A DNA stretch of 64,000 nt from an uncultured Methanospirillum sp. Lineage in GTDB: Archaea; Halobacteriota; Methanomicrobia; Methanomicrobiales; Methanospirillaceae. Positions 1 through 9,820 of this stretch are shown piece after piece. Below the pieces are notes generated by a model. It was given only the letters and a program-made list of their open reading frames with translations, did not search any database and was not told where the DNA came from. The DNA is taken from positions 372,001 through 436,000 of the forward strand of contig NZ_OY764544.1 of NCBI RefSeq assembly GCF_963668475.1, in the 5' to 3' direction. The position numbers and the translations under genes were made by a program. How positions within the stretch are numbered: the first letter of the stretch is position 1; every line of letters starts with the position of its first letter.

Positions 1-86
1 CTATACCAATTCTGCCTTTGTTGAAGCCTGGTAATCAGGCCCCCTTTTTTGATCCTGAAGGATTTATATCATTGCGATCCATCCTG

Positions 87-599
87 ATGGAGATTATGAC
101 CTATGTAATAAAAATCGCGATTGTTGCACTCATCCTGTTTTTTTTGTCAGCAGGAGTCTCTGCATTCTCAATTTCAGAGATCACGTATACTGTAGGAGAT
201 GACGGAAATGGAATTGTTGATATGCAGTACCAGTTGAATGGAACCGAAAAACTTCAGTATGATCTCATAACAAAGGCTCTTGACATGAAAAAAATAGGCA
301 AAATGGAACTTGAAAAAGCTCTGAAACGTGAGGTGGTGGTTGATTCCATAACTCCTGAATCGGTACATTTAACGGTGTATAATATAGCGACTGTGAATCA
401 GAGTGAGATAACAACCCCGTCATTCACGTATGTACCGGTTGATTCACTTGTAGATCCAGGCCTGTTCTGGATTCTCCAGAAGTTTGATATCAACTTTATT
501 CCCCATGTCTCAACGGTAGTCTTCCCTGATGGATACAAGGAATCATTCACAGATGCACAGACCATTCCAGGGATCACTCATACAGTCAGCAGTTCCTGA
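87..599 (+). CDS. Secreted or membrane-anchored hypothetical protein
   Basis: I do not recognise this family. From the ATG at 87 the product is 170 residues; a second ATG at 96 is equally possible, and the reading frame is open further upstream to 18 without a hydrophobic start. The first 25 residues form one hydrophobic segment ending in SAGVSA, like a signal peptide or N-terminal anchor. The rest is polar and probably mostly beta, with no cysteine cluster or catalytic motif that I can name. A T-tract follows the stop. The gene stands apart from its neighbours, so context gives no function. Confidence 0.7.
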   Translation: MEIMTYVIKIAIVALILFFLSAGVSAFSISEITYTVGDDGNGIVDMQYQLNGTEKLQYDLITKALDMKKIGKMELEKALKREVVVDSITPESVHLTVYNIATVNQSEITTPSFTYVPVDSLVDPGLFWILQKFDINFIPHVSTVVFPDGYKESFTDAQTIPGITHTVSSS

Positions 600-618
600 C
601 CCATATCTTTTTCCTGCC

Positions 619-627
619 TTTTTTTTT
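619..627 (+). terminator. Possible U-tract terminator
   Basis: Nine consecutive T residues lie 20 bases after the stop of the preceding gene and before the next start. Oligo-T runs commonly end archaeal transcripts. No hairpin is visible, so this is an inference from position and composition. Confidence 0.35.
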
Positions 628-669
628 AGCTATCGATGCCCTTAACCGATCTCGGCTCAAACGCTCATT

Positions 670-1446
670 ATGCCTGACAAGGAGGATCAGACATTCAGAT
701 CAGGGATGTCAGCCTTCAAAGAAAAGCAGTACGATGAGGCGGCTGCTCAGTTTACGAAGGCTATCCAGGATCATGCGGTGATGCATAAATCCTTCAATGC
801 TCTCGGAGTCACGTACTCCAAGGTCGGAAAGATCAAAGATGCAAAGGCTTGTTTTCTAAAAGCTCATGCCCTTGATCCTACAAATGAGACCTACAAACGC
901 AATCTGAAGAAGATATCAGGAAAAATTTCTGAACCCAATAAACCACCTGTGCCTCCACCTCCTCAAAAAGCCGGAAGATCTCTCAGAAAATCAAATGTTC
1001 TGATCATGCTCGGGGTTACCCTGGTAGTATCCATGCTCATTATGCTGCTCGGGGTTCAGTTCATCTCGCAATTTCAACCCCAGGTCGGCACAATTCTTGG
1101 TGGTACTTTTGATGAGGGACTTCTTACCCCCTGGGTGAAATCTCAGGAGCCAGAGATTCACATTCTGCCGGTTGTCACCGTCAAAGTGGAGGATAAACGG
1201 ATCGAGTTCATGTTTAACAGGGACCAGGACCTATCAACAGTCGATCGGGTTGAGACGGTGATCTCCACAACAAAAGGGACCGATGATCAACAGGCTACCT
1301 TTCCTCCGATTACCAGCCCGCAGAATAATGTCTACTATGCCATCGACGATCCGTTCATCGGCAAAGCAAAACACCTCGTCATGACCATGTATTACCAGGA
1401 CGGAGCGTATGGCGTGGTTGCTGATCTCAATCTGCCGCCCAGGTGA
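670..1446 (+). CDS. TPR-repeat protein with one membrane segment
   Basis: The 258-residue product starts with two tetratricopeptide-like repeats (residues 5-75, with the pattern A-x-x-x-Y/F-x-x-A and the loop LDPTN), then a proline-rich linker (about 90-99), one strong hydrophobic helix (about 109-132), and an outer domain of about 125 residues rich in beta strand. The layout suggests a cytoplasmic TPR platform tied through the membrane to an extracellular domain. TPR domains bind other proteins, but no partner is visible. The outer domain is not one I recognise. It is a single gene with no operon link. Confidence 0.75.
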   Translation: MPDKEDQTFRSGMSAFKEKQYDEAAAQFTKAIQDHAVMHKSFNALGVTYSKVGKIKDAKACFLKAHALDPTNETYKRNLKKISGKISEPNKPPVPPPPQKAGRSLRKSNVLIMLGVTLVVSMLIMLLGVQFISQFQPQVGTILGGTFDEGLLTPWVKSQEPEIHILPVVTVKVEDKRIEFMFNRDQDLSTVDRVETVISTTKGTDDQQATFPPITSPQNNVYYAIDDPFIGKAKHLVMTMYYQDGAYGVVADLNLPPR

Positions 1447-1508
1447 CCTGATGCGAATAGAATCCTGTTGAAGACCAGATAAATAGTACCAAAATAAGAA
1501 GAGTGGGT

Positions 1509-1814
1509 ATGCTTGTTGTTGCTGCTGAATGCCGCATTCTACCTGATCACTGGCAGGAGTTCGAGGAAGAGATGGCCCGGATTACTGACCTCGTCAGGGC
1601 AGAGCCGGGCTGCACCAGGTACGATACTACCACGAGCACCGAAGAGCCCGGACTATTTCTCATCCTTGAGGAATGGGAGAGCAGGGATCACCTTGATGCA
1701 CATCTGGAAACGGTTCACATGAAAGAGCACAAAAGTCTCACATCTGACTGGACAGCAGAACCGACACGGCTATCCTTGTACGAAACCCTTTCGGTTCAAC
1801 GCCTCGAACTGTGA
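1509..1814 (+). CDS. Antibiotic biosynthesis monooxygenase-like (YgiN/ABM fold) protein
   Basis: This is a small single-domain protein of 101 residues from the ATG at 1509; an in-frame GTG two codons upstream (1503) is an alternative. It has the ABM/dimeric alpha-beta barrel pattern: LVVAAECRILP at the start, EPGCTRYD in the middle, and FLILEEWESRDHLDAHL followed by a conserved-looking H near residue 70. Family members include quinol monooxygenases such as YgiN and many proteins of unknown substrate. The substrate cannot be told from sequence. A purine-rich AAGAAGAG precedes the start. Confidence 0.8.
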   Translation: MLVVAAECRILPDHWQEFEEEMARITDLVRAEPGCTRYDTTTSTEEPGLFLILEEWESRDHLDAHLETVHMKEHKSLTSDWTAEPTRLSLYETLSVQRLEL

Positions 1815-1871
1815 TCTGAATGCCATAGGATAAATCAGATACCAGACCACAGAGAACTATCGAAAAAAGCC

Positions 1872-3350
1872 ATGATCAGAACCAGACCCCCTTTACAGGT
1901 TCTCTTTATCGATGATGATCCCTGGCTTTTGAACATCGCCCAGTTATACCTGGAGAAGACTGGCTTTATGAAGGTCACTCCGATATCGGATGTGAGAGAG
2001 GCCATGGACCTGATATCAGAGAGGAGTTTCGATGCCATAGTCTCTGATTATCATATGCCAAATATGGATGGGATCGGCCTTCTCACCAGACTCAAAGAGA
2101 GCGGGAATAATACTCCATATATTATATACACAGGAAAGGGGCGTGAAGAGGTCGTCATTGAGGCTCTCAACAAGGGTGCTGACTTTTATATCCAGAAGTC
2201 AGGCAATCCTAAATCAGAATTTACCGAACTTGCAAGCAAGATAAAGTATGCAGTGGACCGGAGAATCTCTGAGCGTGAACTTACCGATGCGATTGCAAAC
2301 CTGGAACGAAGCCAGAAGATTGCACACATCGGAAACTGGATCCTGGATATGGAAGATCAGGTTTTCACCAGTTCTGATGAAGGGCTTGTAATATTTGGAT
2401 TTCCATCGAACTATAAGCCAACTCTCCTGGAGGTTCAGAACACAATCCATCCTGATGACAAGATTCTGGCTCGAAATTCACTTGATAAGTTGCTTAAAAC
2501 AGGTGTACCATACAATATCGATGTCAGAATATTGAGACATGATACAGGTGAACTCAGGCACATTCAGTCACAGGGACATCTGCTCAGGGCAGAACCTGAA
2601 AAAAACCAGGTGATCTTCGGAACCAATCTTGACATAACAGACCGGAAGAAGACCGAAGAGGCACTGAGTAAGACCAACTCGTACCTGGAGAATCTTATTA
2701 CCATCGCTTCTGTTCCGATCATCATCCTTGACCCTGATGGGATCATCACCAGGATAAACCGGTCAGGTGAAGAACTGATAGGGATCTCTACTGATCAGGT
2801 TGTCGGGAGATCGATTCAGACTCTTTTTCCTCCTGATCAGGCAGAGATTGAGATGGCATCGATTCTTAATGCATTGTGTAGTGCTACGAAGAAGGCTGTC
2901 GAACTGGAGATGCTTCATGCTGATGGGACTGTTAAAACTGTTCTCTGGAACTCAGCGACTCTGTATGAGACTGACGGGGTAACGCCTGTAGCAACGATAG
3001 CCCAGGGACAAGATATCACAGACCAACGAAGGCTTGAGCGCCAGCGTGATGTTGCAGAGGTACAGATCCAGCAGAATCTTGCAGAGCTCGCGATACTGAA
3101 CGACGGGATAAGAAACCCCCTGATGGCAATATCCGGATACGCTGAACTGTATAATAATCAGGATATCACCAAAAAAATACTCAAACAGGTAGAACTTATC
3201 GATGAGATGGTATCGAGAGTTGACCGGCGATGGGCAGAATCTGAGAAGATCCTTAATTTTTTACGCAAGCACTGCGAAGTGGACCCGGACCTGACTGAGA
3301 ATATGCAGGCTGATGCCTGCCTGCCGGAACCCGACAACCACAAAATCTGA
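1872..3350 (+). CDS. Response regulator receiver-PAS-PAS protein with degenerate histidine-kinase-like tail
   Basis: The 492-residue soluble protein begins with a receiver domain (about 8-122) holding the acidic cluster D14-D16, the phospho-acceptor D59 in VSDYHMPNMDG, T87 and K109. Two PAS domains follow (about 145-262 and 270-390). The tail contains LNDGIRNPLMAISGYAEL, which resembles a dimerisation/phosphotransfer helix, but the usual histidine is replaced and there is no HATPase domain. It can probably receive a phosphoryl group and sense through PAS, but it cannot be an autokinase by itself. The potassium transport cluster starts about 80 bases downstream on the same strand, so a regulatory link is possible but unproven. 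Confidence 0.85.
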   Translation: MIRTRPPLQVLFIDDDPWLLNIAQLYLEKTGFMKVTPISDVREAMDLISERSFDAIVSDYHMPNMDGIGLLTRLKESGNNTPYIIYTGKGREEVVIEALNKGADFYIQKSGNPKSEFTELASKIKYAVDRRISERELTDAIANLERSQKIAHIGNWILDMEDQVFTSSDEGLVIFGFPSNYKPTLLEVQNTIHPDDKILARNSLDKLLKTGVPYNIDVRILRHDTGELRHIQSQGHLLRAEPEKNQVIFGTNLDITDRKKTEEALSKTNSYLENLITIASVPIIILDPDGIITRINRSGEELIGISTDQVVGRSIQTLFPPDQAEIEMASILNALCSATKKAVELEMLHADGTVKTVLWNSATLYETDGVTPVATIAQGQDITDQRRLERQRDVAEVQIQQNLAELAILNDGIRNPLMAISGYAELYNNQDITKKILKQVELIDEMVSRVDRRWAESEKILNFLRKHCEVDPDLTENMQADACLPEPDNHKI

Positions 3351-3428
3351 CCGGTAGACTGAACCATTCGCAGGATATCCAGTACAAACCCTCATATTCA
3401 TCAGGGGTTGATGTATCCTGAGACCTTT

Positions 3429-5240
3429 ATGGAACAGATTCCTTCTCTATCATCGATCATCAAAGCAACAGGACTTGTTTTTGGAGATATCGGGACCAGC
3501 CCGATGTACACACTTGCTGTTCTCTTCGCCCTGATTCCTCCGAACGAGGAGGATATCATGGGGCTCATCTCACTCATCTTCTGGACACTTACCATCCTTG
3601 TTACACTTCAATATTCATTCCTTGCGATGAGGCTCTCTCACAATGGTGAGGGAGGGACGATTGTGCTGAAGGAACTCCTCACGCCGATGCTGAAACATCC
3701 GGCAAGTCTTGCGATTGTGACCATGATCGCCATACTCGGTGTCTCCCTGATGATCGGTGACTGTGTGATAACACCTGCAATTACCATCCTCTCGGCAGTA
3801 GAAGGAATACCTCTTATCCCCATAATGAAAGGAATAGATCAGGGAGTTCTGATAGGAACTGCAGTTCTTATCACCCTCCTTCTCTTCTGGATGCAGCAGC
3901 GTGGAACCGAGAAGATCGCATCAGCATTCGGACCGATTATGGTACTCTGGTTCGTGGTGCTTTTTGGAACCGGCCTCTACTCGCTCATTCAGAGCCCTCA
4001 TATTCTCCTCTCACTCTCTCCGACCTATGCTTTCAGTTTTTTTGTGGACAATCCTATCGATGCATTCCTCTCATTATCACTCGTCATCCTCTGTGCCACC
4101 GGAGGAGAGGCCTTGTTTGCTGATATGGGACACCTCGGGAGAGACCCGATACGGTATGCCTGGATATTTGTCTTCATCGCGATACTTGTCTCGTACCTCG
4201 GGCAGGGTGCCTACCTTCTTCGGACCGGCAATGCACAAAATCCCCTGTTCGAGATGGTGTATGCAGAAGCTGAACTCATCTACATCCCGTTCCTTCTTGT
4301 CATGATCATGGCAAGTGTGATAGCCTCGCAGGCGGTCATCAGCGGAATATTCTCTATAACCTTTCAGGCGATCTCCACCCATCTCCTTCCGATGCTCCAT
4401 ATCGATTATACATCCTCACATGTCAGAACCCAGATCTACATCGATGTAGTGAACTGGATGCTCTGTGCTTCCGTTATCCTGATGCTGCTTATCTTTCAGT
4501 ACTCTGAAAGACTGGCAGAGGCCTACGGTATCGCAGTCACGGGAACCATGCTCATCACCGGGATATTGATGTCCGCAATATTCTGGCACACGGGAAAGAG
4601 GCTCTTCTTTGCCCTCTCGGTATTTGTTACTCTGGTGGATCTTGCATTCTTCATCTCGATGCTGACCAAGATCCCGTCAGGAGGATTCTGGTCCCTGATA
4701 ATTGCAGCAGTACCGTTCTCTGTTATCATCATTTACACAACAGGGCAGAGGACATTGTACCGCACAATGCACCCGATGGACTGGAAGACCTTCAGAACCA
4801 GATATTCAAAGGCTTATCGGGGGGCCAGTCATATCACAGGGACTGCAGTGTTCTTTGCCAGATCGGTGGACAGCATTCCGCCGTACATATCCCGGACCAT
4901 CTTCACCAGCGGTATCCTGTACAAAAAGACGATCATCATTACCATGGATATCACAGAGAATCCGTTCGGACAGACCTCCTCATATCAGGAGGAGATCGAG
5001 CACGGTCTCTCGGTTCTTACAATTTCACGCGGATATATGGAAGTGATAGACATGATGAAGATCATCCATCAGGCAGGCATCGAGGAGCGGACAATATTCT
5101 ATGGAATGGAAGAGATTGTAAGCAGGAAGATCCTGTATAAAGTATTCTATCTTATCAAGCGGGTATGTCCCTCGTTTGTTCAGTACTACCGATTGCCAGC
5201 CCAGAAAGTACACGGGGTCATCACCAGGGTCGAGTTATAA
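3429..5240 (+). CDS. kup: Kup-family potassium uptake transporter, first copy
   Basis: The 603-residue membrane protein of the KUP/HAK/KT family probably imports potassium with protons. The N-terminus carries the family motif GLVFGDIGTSPMYTL, followed by about twelve hydrophobic helices and a C-terminal hydrophilic domain of about 130 residues. I chose the ATG at 3429 because it aligns with the start of the second copy (MEQIPS versus MEPLPS) and gives the same length; TTG 3408 and ATG 3411 are in-frame alternatives. It is followed 52 bases later by a potassium channel gene and then a second Kup gene on the same strand. Confidence 0.93.
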   Translation: MEQIPSLSSIIKATGLVFGDIGTSPMYTLAVLFALIPPNEEDIMGLISLIFWTLTILVTLQYSFLAMRLSHNGEGGTIVLKELLTPMLKHPASLAIVTMIAILGVSLMIGDCVITPAITILSAVEGIPLIPIMKGIDQGVLIGTAVLITLLLFWMQQRGTEKIASAFGPIMVLWFVVLFGTGLYSLIQSPHILLSLSPTYAFSFFVDNPIDAFLSLSLVILCATGGEALFADMGHLGRDPIRYAWIFVFIAILVSYLGQGAYLLRTGNAQNPLFEMVYAEAELIYIPFLLVMIMASVIASQAVISGIFSITFQAISTHLLPMLHIDYTSSHVRTQIYIDVVNWMLCASVILMLLIFQYSERLAEAYGIAVTGTMLITGILMSAIFWHTGKRLFFALSVFVTLVDLAFFISMLTKIPSGGFWSLIIAAVPFSVIIIYTTGQRTLYRTMHPMDWKTFRTRYSKAYRGASHITGTAVFFARSVDSIPPYISRTIFTSGILYKKTIIITMDITENPFGQTSSYQEEIEHGLSVLTISRGYMEVIDMMKIIHQAGIEERTIFYGMEEIVSRKILYKVFYLIKRVCPSFVQYYRLPAQKVHGVITRVEL

Positions 5241-5292
5241 CCATGGCAATGAAATTCAGAAACCGACCAATCCCGGTGAATCTGCGAAAATC

Positions 5293-7011
5293 ATGAATAT
5301 CTTCAAAAAGCTGATCATACGAGTCAGGACCCGAATCACCCATTCGTACCGGTTGCAGTTGATACTCTACATGACTGCATTTTTCCTGGTCATACTCTCG
5401 TATGTGCTGATCTTCTGGTACTATTATCCGATTTACGAGGGTCAGAACGTCTCCCTGATGAAATCGCTCCTCTTTGTCATGGAGACGATCACCACCGTCG
5501 GGTACGGGGAATTTGTTCCGTTCAAAACAGATGAGATGGCATTTGTTGCCATCATGATCATGGCATCCGGTATCGTCGCATTCTTCGGGATCATCAATAT
5601 TCTAATCACCCCGATGATACAATCACGGATCCGGCCGGTACCTCCGCAAAAGCTCCCGTTTAGCCCCAGGGATCACGTGGTGATCTTCGGGTACTCACGG
5701 GTTATCCAGGAGGTCATAGACAACCTGAAAGTTATCGGCACCACTGTGGTTCTCATAGAAGCAGACCAGGACCAGGCATTGCAGTTGGCATCGAAGATGG
5801 CTCCCGATATCCATGTTATCTGGGGCGATTACCACGAAGAGAAAACATGGAAGGCAGCAGGAGTTGCACAGGCAGGATATATCATCCTCTTTCTTGAAGA
5901 GCGGATCAGTGCCAGGGTAACGCTCGGTATCAAAAAGATCTCTTCAACAGAGATCATAGCGGTGATAACAGACAACTCGCTTGAGAAATATCTCAAGATA
6001 TGCGGAGCAGACCAGGTCATCTCAACAAAGGATATCCTCGGTGCCATAACTGCCCTGCATGCCCTGCTCAATGTTGACCCGGAAATACTTGCAGACAGTG
6101 ACCTGATGAAGGATGTACTGACCAAGACCTCAACTGTTCTTGGTTCATGCCAGATCACACGGATTCCGGTGATCAGAAAGAGTCGGGCGATTGGGAAAAC
6201 CTTAGGCGAACTCCACCTTCCTGAAGAATATCAGTTTACGTCTTTTGCTGTTCTAGACAAAGGTGATGTAGTCCTTTTCCCCCCTGATTCATATGTTGTC
6301 AGGGAATCAACGGTCCTGATTCTCCTTGGCAATAATTCAAATCTCTTCAGGATGGTGATGGAGCAGTTCATCACGCCCCATAAAAAACAACTCACTGCCA
6401 TCATCGCGGGTTACGGAGACATGGGAATGATGATCGGGCGTGACCTTACGAAACTTGGAATTTCCACGCGGACCATCGATGCAGATGCCTCATCACATCC
6501 AACCGTTCTTGGAAGTGCAGAGAAAGAGGAGATCCTGATAGAAGCAGGAGTAAAAAACGCTCACTTCCTTCTCGTGGTAACGAATGATGACGATATCAAC
6601 CTCTTCACCACCCTGATGGCACGTGAACTGAACCCTGATCTCACAATATTCTGCAGGGCAAATGATCCGGAATCGGTCTCCTGGATGTACCAGGCCGGTG
6701 CTGATTATGTCATCAATGTCCCGACCATCATCGCCCAGGCACTCGGTCGCCTGATCCTCTATGACTCATCACAGGTACTGATGAACATGCGAGGCCAAAA
6801 CCTCCTGATTGTCCGGTATCATGACATCAAAAAGACCGAGGTCAGTTCTACTGATGCCATACGGGCAGCAACAGGATCAGTCGTAATTGCCGTGGATCAC
6901 GCAGGAGCCCTAATCTTTCCCGGAGACCGTGATCACATGATTGTCCCGGGAGATGCGGTGTATGCATTCGGAACACCGGATCAGATCAGCCGGTTTATTG
7001 ATTATCTCTGA
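5293..7011 (+). CDS. Two-helix potassium channel with two RCK (TrkA-N/TrkA-C) modules
   Basis: From the ATG at 5293 the product is 572 residues. Two membrane helices (about 22-45 and 80-105) bracket a pore loop with the potassium selectivity filter TTVGYGEF (filter at 68-73). Two RCK modules follow, each a nucleotide-binding TrkA-N domain plus a TrkA-C domain. The second has an intact GYGDMG loop, while the first reads GYSRVI and lacks the classical GxGxxG. MthK and related channels open on ligand binding to such domains. The frame is open back to 5176, overlapping kup, but that extension is not conserved-looking. It sits between two Kup genes, which suggests joint potassium homeostasis. Confidence 0.9.
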   Translation: MNIFKKLIIRVRTRITHSYRLQLILYMTAFFLVILSYVLIFWYYYPIYEGQNVSLMKSLLFVMETITTVGYGEFVPFKTDEMAFVAIMIMASGIVAFFGIINILITPMIQSRIRPVPPQKLPFSPRDHVVIFGYSRVIQEVIDNLKVIGTTVVLIEADQDQALQLASKMAPDIHVIWGDYHEEKTWKAAGVAQAGYIILFLEERISARVTLGIKKISSTEIIAVITDNSLEKYLKICGADQVISTKDILGAITALHALLNVDPEILADSDLMKDVLTKTSTVLGSCQITRIPVIRKSRAIGKTLGELHLPEEYQFTSFAVLDKGDVVLFPPDSYVVRESTVLILLGNNSNLFRMVMEQFITPHKKQLTAIIAGYGDMGMMIGRDLTKLGISTRTIDADASSHPTVLGSAEKEEILIEAGVKNAHFLLVVTNDDDINLFTTLMARELNPDLTIFCRANDPESVSWMYQAGADYVINVPTIIAQALGRLILYDSSQVLMNMRGQNLLIVRYHDIKKTEVSSTDAIRAATGSVVIAVDHAGALIFPGDRDHMIVPGDAVYAFGTPDQISRFIDYL

Positions 7012-7084
7012 CCGGCAGAGTCCGTATTTTGACCTGCGGGCGGTAACAATCATATCTGATCCTTCTGACTGAGTATACAGATTT

Positions 7085-8896
7085 ATGGAGCCTCTCCCTT
7101 CGGCAGCGTCAGTTAAAAAAGCAGCAGGTCTTGTCTTCGGTGATATCGGCACGAGTCCGATCTATACCCTTGCTGTTCTTTACCTTTTCATCGAGCCCAC
7201 CCGTGCCAATATTATGGGAACGATCTCGCTGATCTTCTGGACGCTGACCGTGATGGTGACCGTGCAGTACACCATCCTGGCTATGAAACTCTCACAGACC
7301 GGAGAAGGGGGAACTCTTGTACTGAAAGGAATTCTGCTCCCGCTCATCAGGCATCCACGTTCGGCATCAATATTTACTCTTCTTGCCATCCTCGGTATCT
7401 CTCTGATGATCGGAGAATGTGTCATAACCCCTGCAATCAGTATCCTGTCAGCAGTTGAGGGTATCAGGCAGATCCCGGGCATGGAGAGCATCGCCCAGGA
7501 ATGGCTTATTCTTCTTGCAATCATCATCGCGTGCTGGTTGTTTTACTTTCAGCGAAAAGGAACCGAAGGAGTCTCTGATACCTTCGGACCGATTATGATC
7601 ATATGGTTTGTGGCTCTTTTTCTCACCGGGCTCTTCTCGATCATCTTAAGCCCTGAGATCATCACTGCCATCAATCCGATATATGCAGCCAAGTTCTTCC
7701 TGCATAACGGGATTCACGGGTTTTTTGCAATGTCCCTTATTGTCCTCTGTGCAACCGGTGCTGAGGCGCTCTTCGCAGACATGGGCCATCTGGGCAGGGA
7801 GCCGATACGATATGCCTGGATTCTGGTTTTTATCTCGGTGCTTTCATCTTACCTCGGCCAGGCAGCATTCCTTCTTAGACATTCTAATGTGGGGAATCCT
7901 CTCTTCCAGATGGTCTTCACTGAGATAGAAATTCTGTATATTCCATTCCTTATCCTGATGATTGCTGCAACCGTGATTGCTTCCCAGGCGGTCATCAGCG
8001 GAATCTTCTCGATCATCTACCAGGCGATCACCACCCATCTTCTCCCGATGCTCCACATCGATTATACATCTGACGAACTCAGGACCCAGATCTATATCAA
8101 CACGGTAAACTGGCTGTTATGCATCGCTGTGATCCTGGTACTTCTGATGTTCCAGTATTCAGACCGGCTTGCAAATGCCTACGGCCTGGCAGTCACCGGA
8201 ACGATGTCCATAACCGGGACATTCATGATCTCAATCTTCCTTGCGAGAAAGCAGTATCTGCATGCAGGGGTTGCTATCCTGGTCACATCCCTTGATATAA
8301 CCTACTTCCTGTCCACATTCAGTAAGGTCACTCATGGCGGGTACCTCTCACTGATCATCGCCTCAATACCCTTCTCGATCATCCTGATCTACACCCATGG
8401 ACAGAAGGCATTATACCGGGCCATGCACCCGATGACCCAGGATCAGTTTTTGCGAAGATACACCCGGGCATATTTCAGTGGCAGGCATCTGAAAGGGACA
8501 GCGATATTCTTTGCACGATCTATTGAGAGTGTCCCAACGTACATCTCACGGACGATGTTCAACAATGAGATCATCTATCACAACAACGTCCTTGTCTCTA
8601 TAGATATCACCGAGAAGCCGTATGGACTTGAGTACAATGTCGCCAAAGAGATTGCACCAGGCCTTGCCACACTCTCGGTCAGATACGGGTATATGCAGGT
8701 TATCGACCTGATGTTCATTATTCGTCAGGCAGGGATAGAGGAGAAAACGATCTTCTATGGGATGGAAGAGATTGTGACCAGGAATCTGATCTGGCAGATC
8801 TTCTATCTGATCAAACGACTCTGCCCTTCATTTGTTCAGTACTACCGGCTCCCACCTCATAAGGTTCACGGGGTTGTCACAAGAGTAGAGATGTAG
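7085..8896 (+). CDS. kup: Kup-family potassium uptake transporter, second copy
   Basis: This is a 603-residue paralogue of the transporter at 3429, with the same length and the same landmarks: GLVFGDIGTSPIYTL near the start, MIGECVITPAISILSAVEG, ALFADMGHLGREPIRYAW, about twelve membrane helices and a hydrophilic tail ending in VHGVVTRVEM. The two copies differ throughout, so this is an old duplication rather than a recent one. It lies 73 bases after the channel gene on the same strand, and the three genes are probably co-transcribed. The ATG at 7085 is the only good start before the motif. Confidence 0.93.
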   Translation: MEPLPSAASVKKAAGLVFGDIGTSPIYTLAVLYLFIEPTRANIMGTISLIFWTLTVMVTVQYTILAMKLSQTGEGGTLVLKGILLPLIRHPRSASIFTLLAILGISLMIGECVITPAISILSAVEGIRQIPGMESIAQEWLILLAIIIACWLFYFQRKGTEGVSDTFGPIMIIWFVALFLTGLFSIILSPEIITAINPIYAAKFFLHNGIHGFFAMSLIVLCATGAEALFADMGHLGREPIRYAWILVFISVLSSYLGQAAFLLRHSNVGNPLFQMVFTEIEILYIPFLILMIAATVIASQAVISGIFSIIYQAITTHLLPMLHIDYTSDELRTQIYINTVNWLLCIAVILVLLMFQYSDRLANAYGLAVTGTMSITGTFMISIFLARKQYLHAGVAILVTSLDITYFLSTFSKVTHGGYLSLIIASIPFSIILIYTHGQKALYRAMHPMTQDQFLRRYTRAYFSGRHLKGTAIFFARSIESVPTYISRTMFNNEIIYHNNVLVSIDITEKPYGLEYNVAKEIAPGLATLSVRYGYMQVIDLMFIIRQAGIEEKTIFYGMEEIVTRNLIWQIFYLIKRLCPSFVQYYRLPPHKVHGVVTRVEM

Positions 8897-8968
8897 ATCT
8901 CCATTTTTGAAAACTATTATTGCAGCCAATGTGATGATCTGAAGTTACAAAAAATGATTATACCCAGA

Positions 8969-9820
8969 TCAGGCAGGTGGCCGGGTCTCTACAACACTGA
9001 CAAGCGAGAGGGTGATCTCAGGCTCCATCCTGAGTTTTCCAACAGAATAATCAGTCCCATCTGTGGTAATGGTGATTGTTCCGTCACTATCTGTCCGCAT
9101 CACCTGGGCTCCTGCGGTCTGCAGAATATTTATCGTTCCTGGGATAGGGTTTCCGGCCGGGTTCCCTTCACCGGAACTGACAATGGCAATCTCAGGATGA
9201 ACTTTCATGACGAAACCAGGATCTGTTCCCTGCCGTGACCCATGATCGGCAACCCTCATAATCTGCGCACTGACATTTCCGGGAACACTCTGCTGACTCC
9301 CCATAAGAAGAAACCGGGTGTTTCCATACGTTATCAGGGGGACGAGTGTATCTGCTCCTGCTTCACCGGTCAGGTTTGCAGGACTTACTATCGTGATGTT
9401 CACCCCTTCTGCAAACTGAATGTCACTTCCGGCCAGAACTTTTGTTCTGGGGATCTGATCTTCATCAAGTTTCGTGATAACATCCCGGTATGTTCCATCA
9501 GACACATTCCATCCGCCATCTGAATAGTGCCTGGCAGGAGTGTCATTGAGGATGTTTGTAAGTCCCCCGGTCCTTCCTTCTTCAGGACTTGTCACCAGTA
9601 CCTGGTCGAATTCGCTAATTTTGAGTGACTTCAGGTAATGCTTAGTTAAATTTCCTGAACCAGTTGTACCGGCATCTATCAACATATTCTGACCATCAGC
9701 CTGTAAAAGAACTGCATCACCTTCATTCACATCAAGGAAATGAACTTTCAGATCAGCACTGACTGGAGTGAAGATCAGGAAGCAGAAAAGGAGGGCAATG
9801 ATACAATAAGATGAAGACAT
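8969..9820 (-). CDS. Secreted ComEC/Rec2-type metallo-beta-lactamase-fold protein lacking the metal-binding motif
   Basis: The 283-residue product has a signal peptide (residues 1-22, ending SAD) and then the start typical of ComEC C-terminal and related MBL proteins: LKVHFLDVNEGDAVLLQADGQNMLIDAG. At the place of the usual HxHxDH metal site it reads VTSPEEGRTGGL, so the histidines are absent. A later VADHGSRQGT matches the ComEC-like HHGS region with one histidine kept. It is probably exported and may have lost hydrolase activity. The gene converges with kup, 72 bases between the stops. Confidence 0.75.
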   Translation of the reverse strand: MSSSYCIIALLFCFLIFTPVSADLKVHFLDVNEGDAVLLQADGQNMLIDAGTTGSGNLTKHYLKSLKISEFDQVLVTSPEEGRTGGLTNILNDTPARHYSDGGWNVSDGTYRDVITKLDEDQIPRTKVLAGSDIQFAEGVNITIVSPANLTGEAGADTLVPLITYGNTRFLLMGSQQSVPGNVSAQIMRVADHGSRQGTDPGFVMKVHPEIAIVSSGEGNPAGNPIPGTINILQTAGAQVMRTDSDGTITITTDGTDYSVGKLRMEPEITLSLVSVVETRPPA

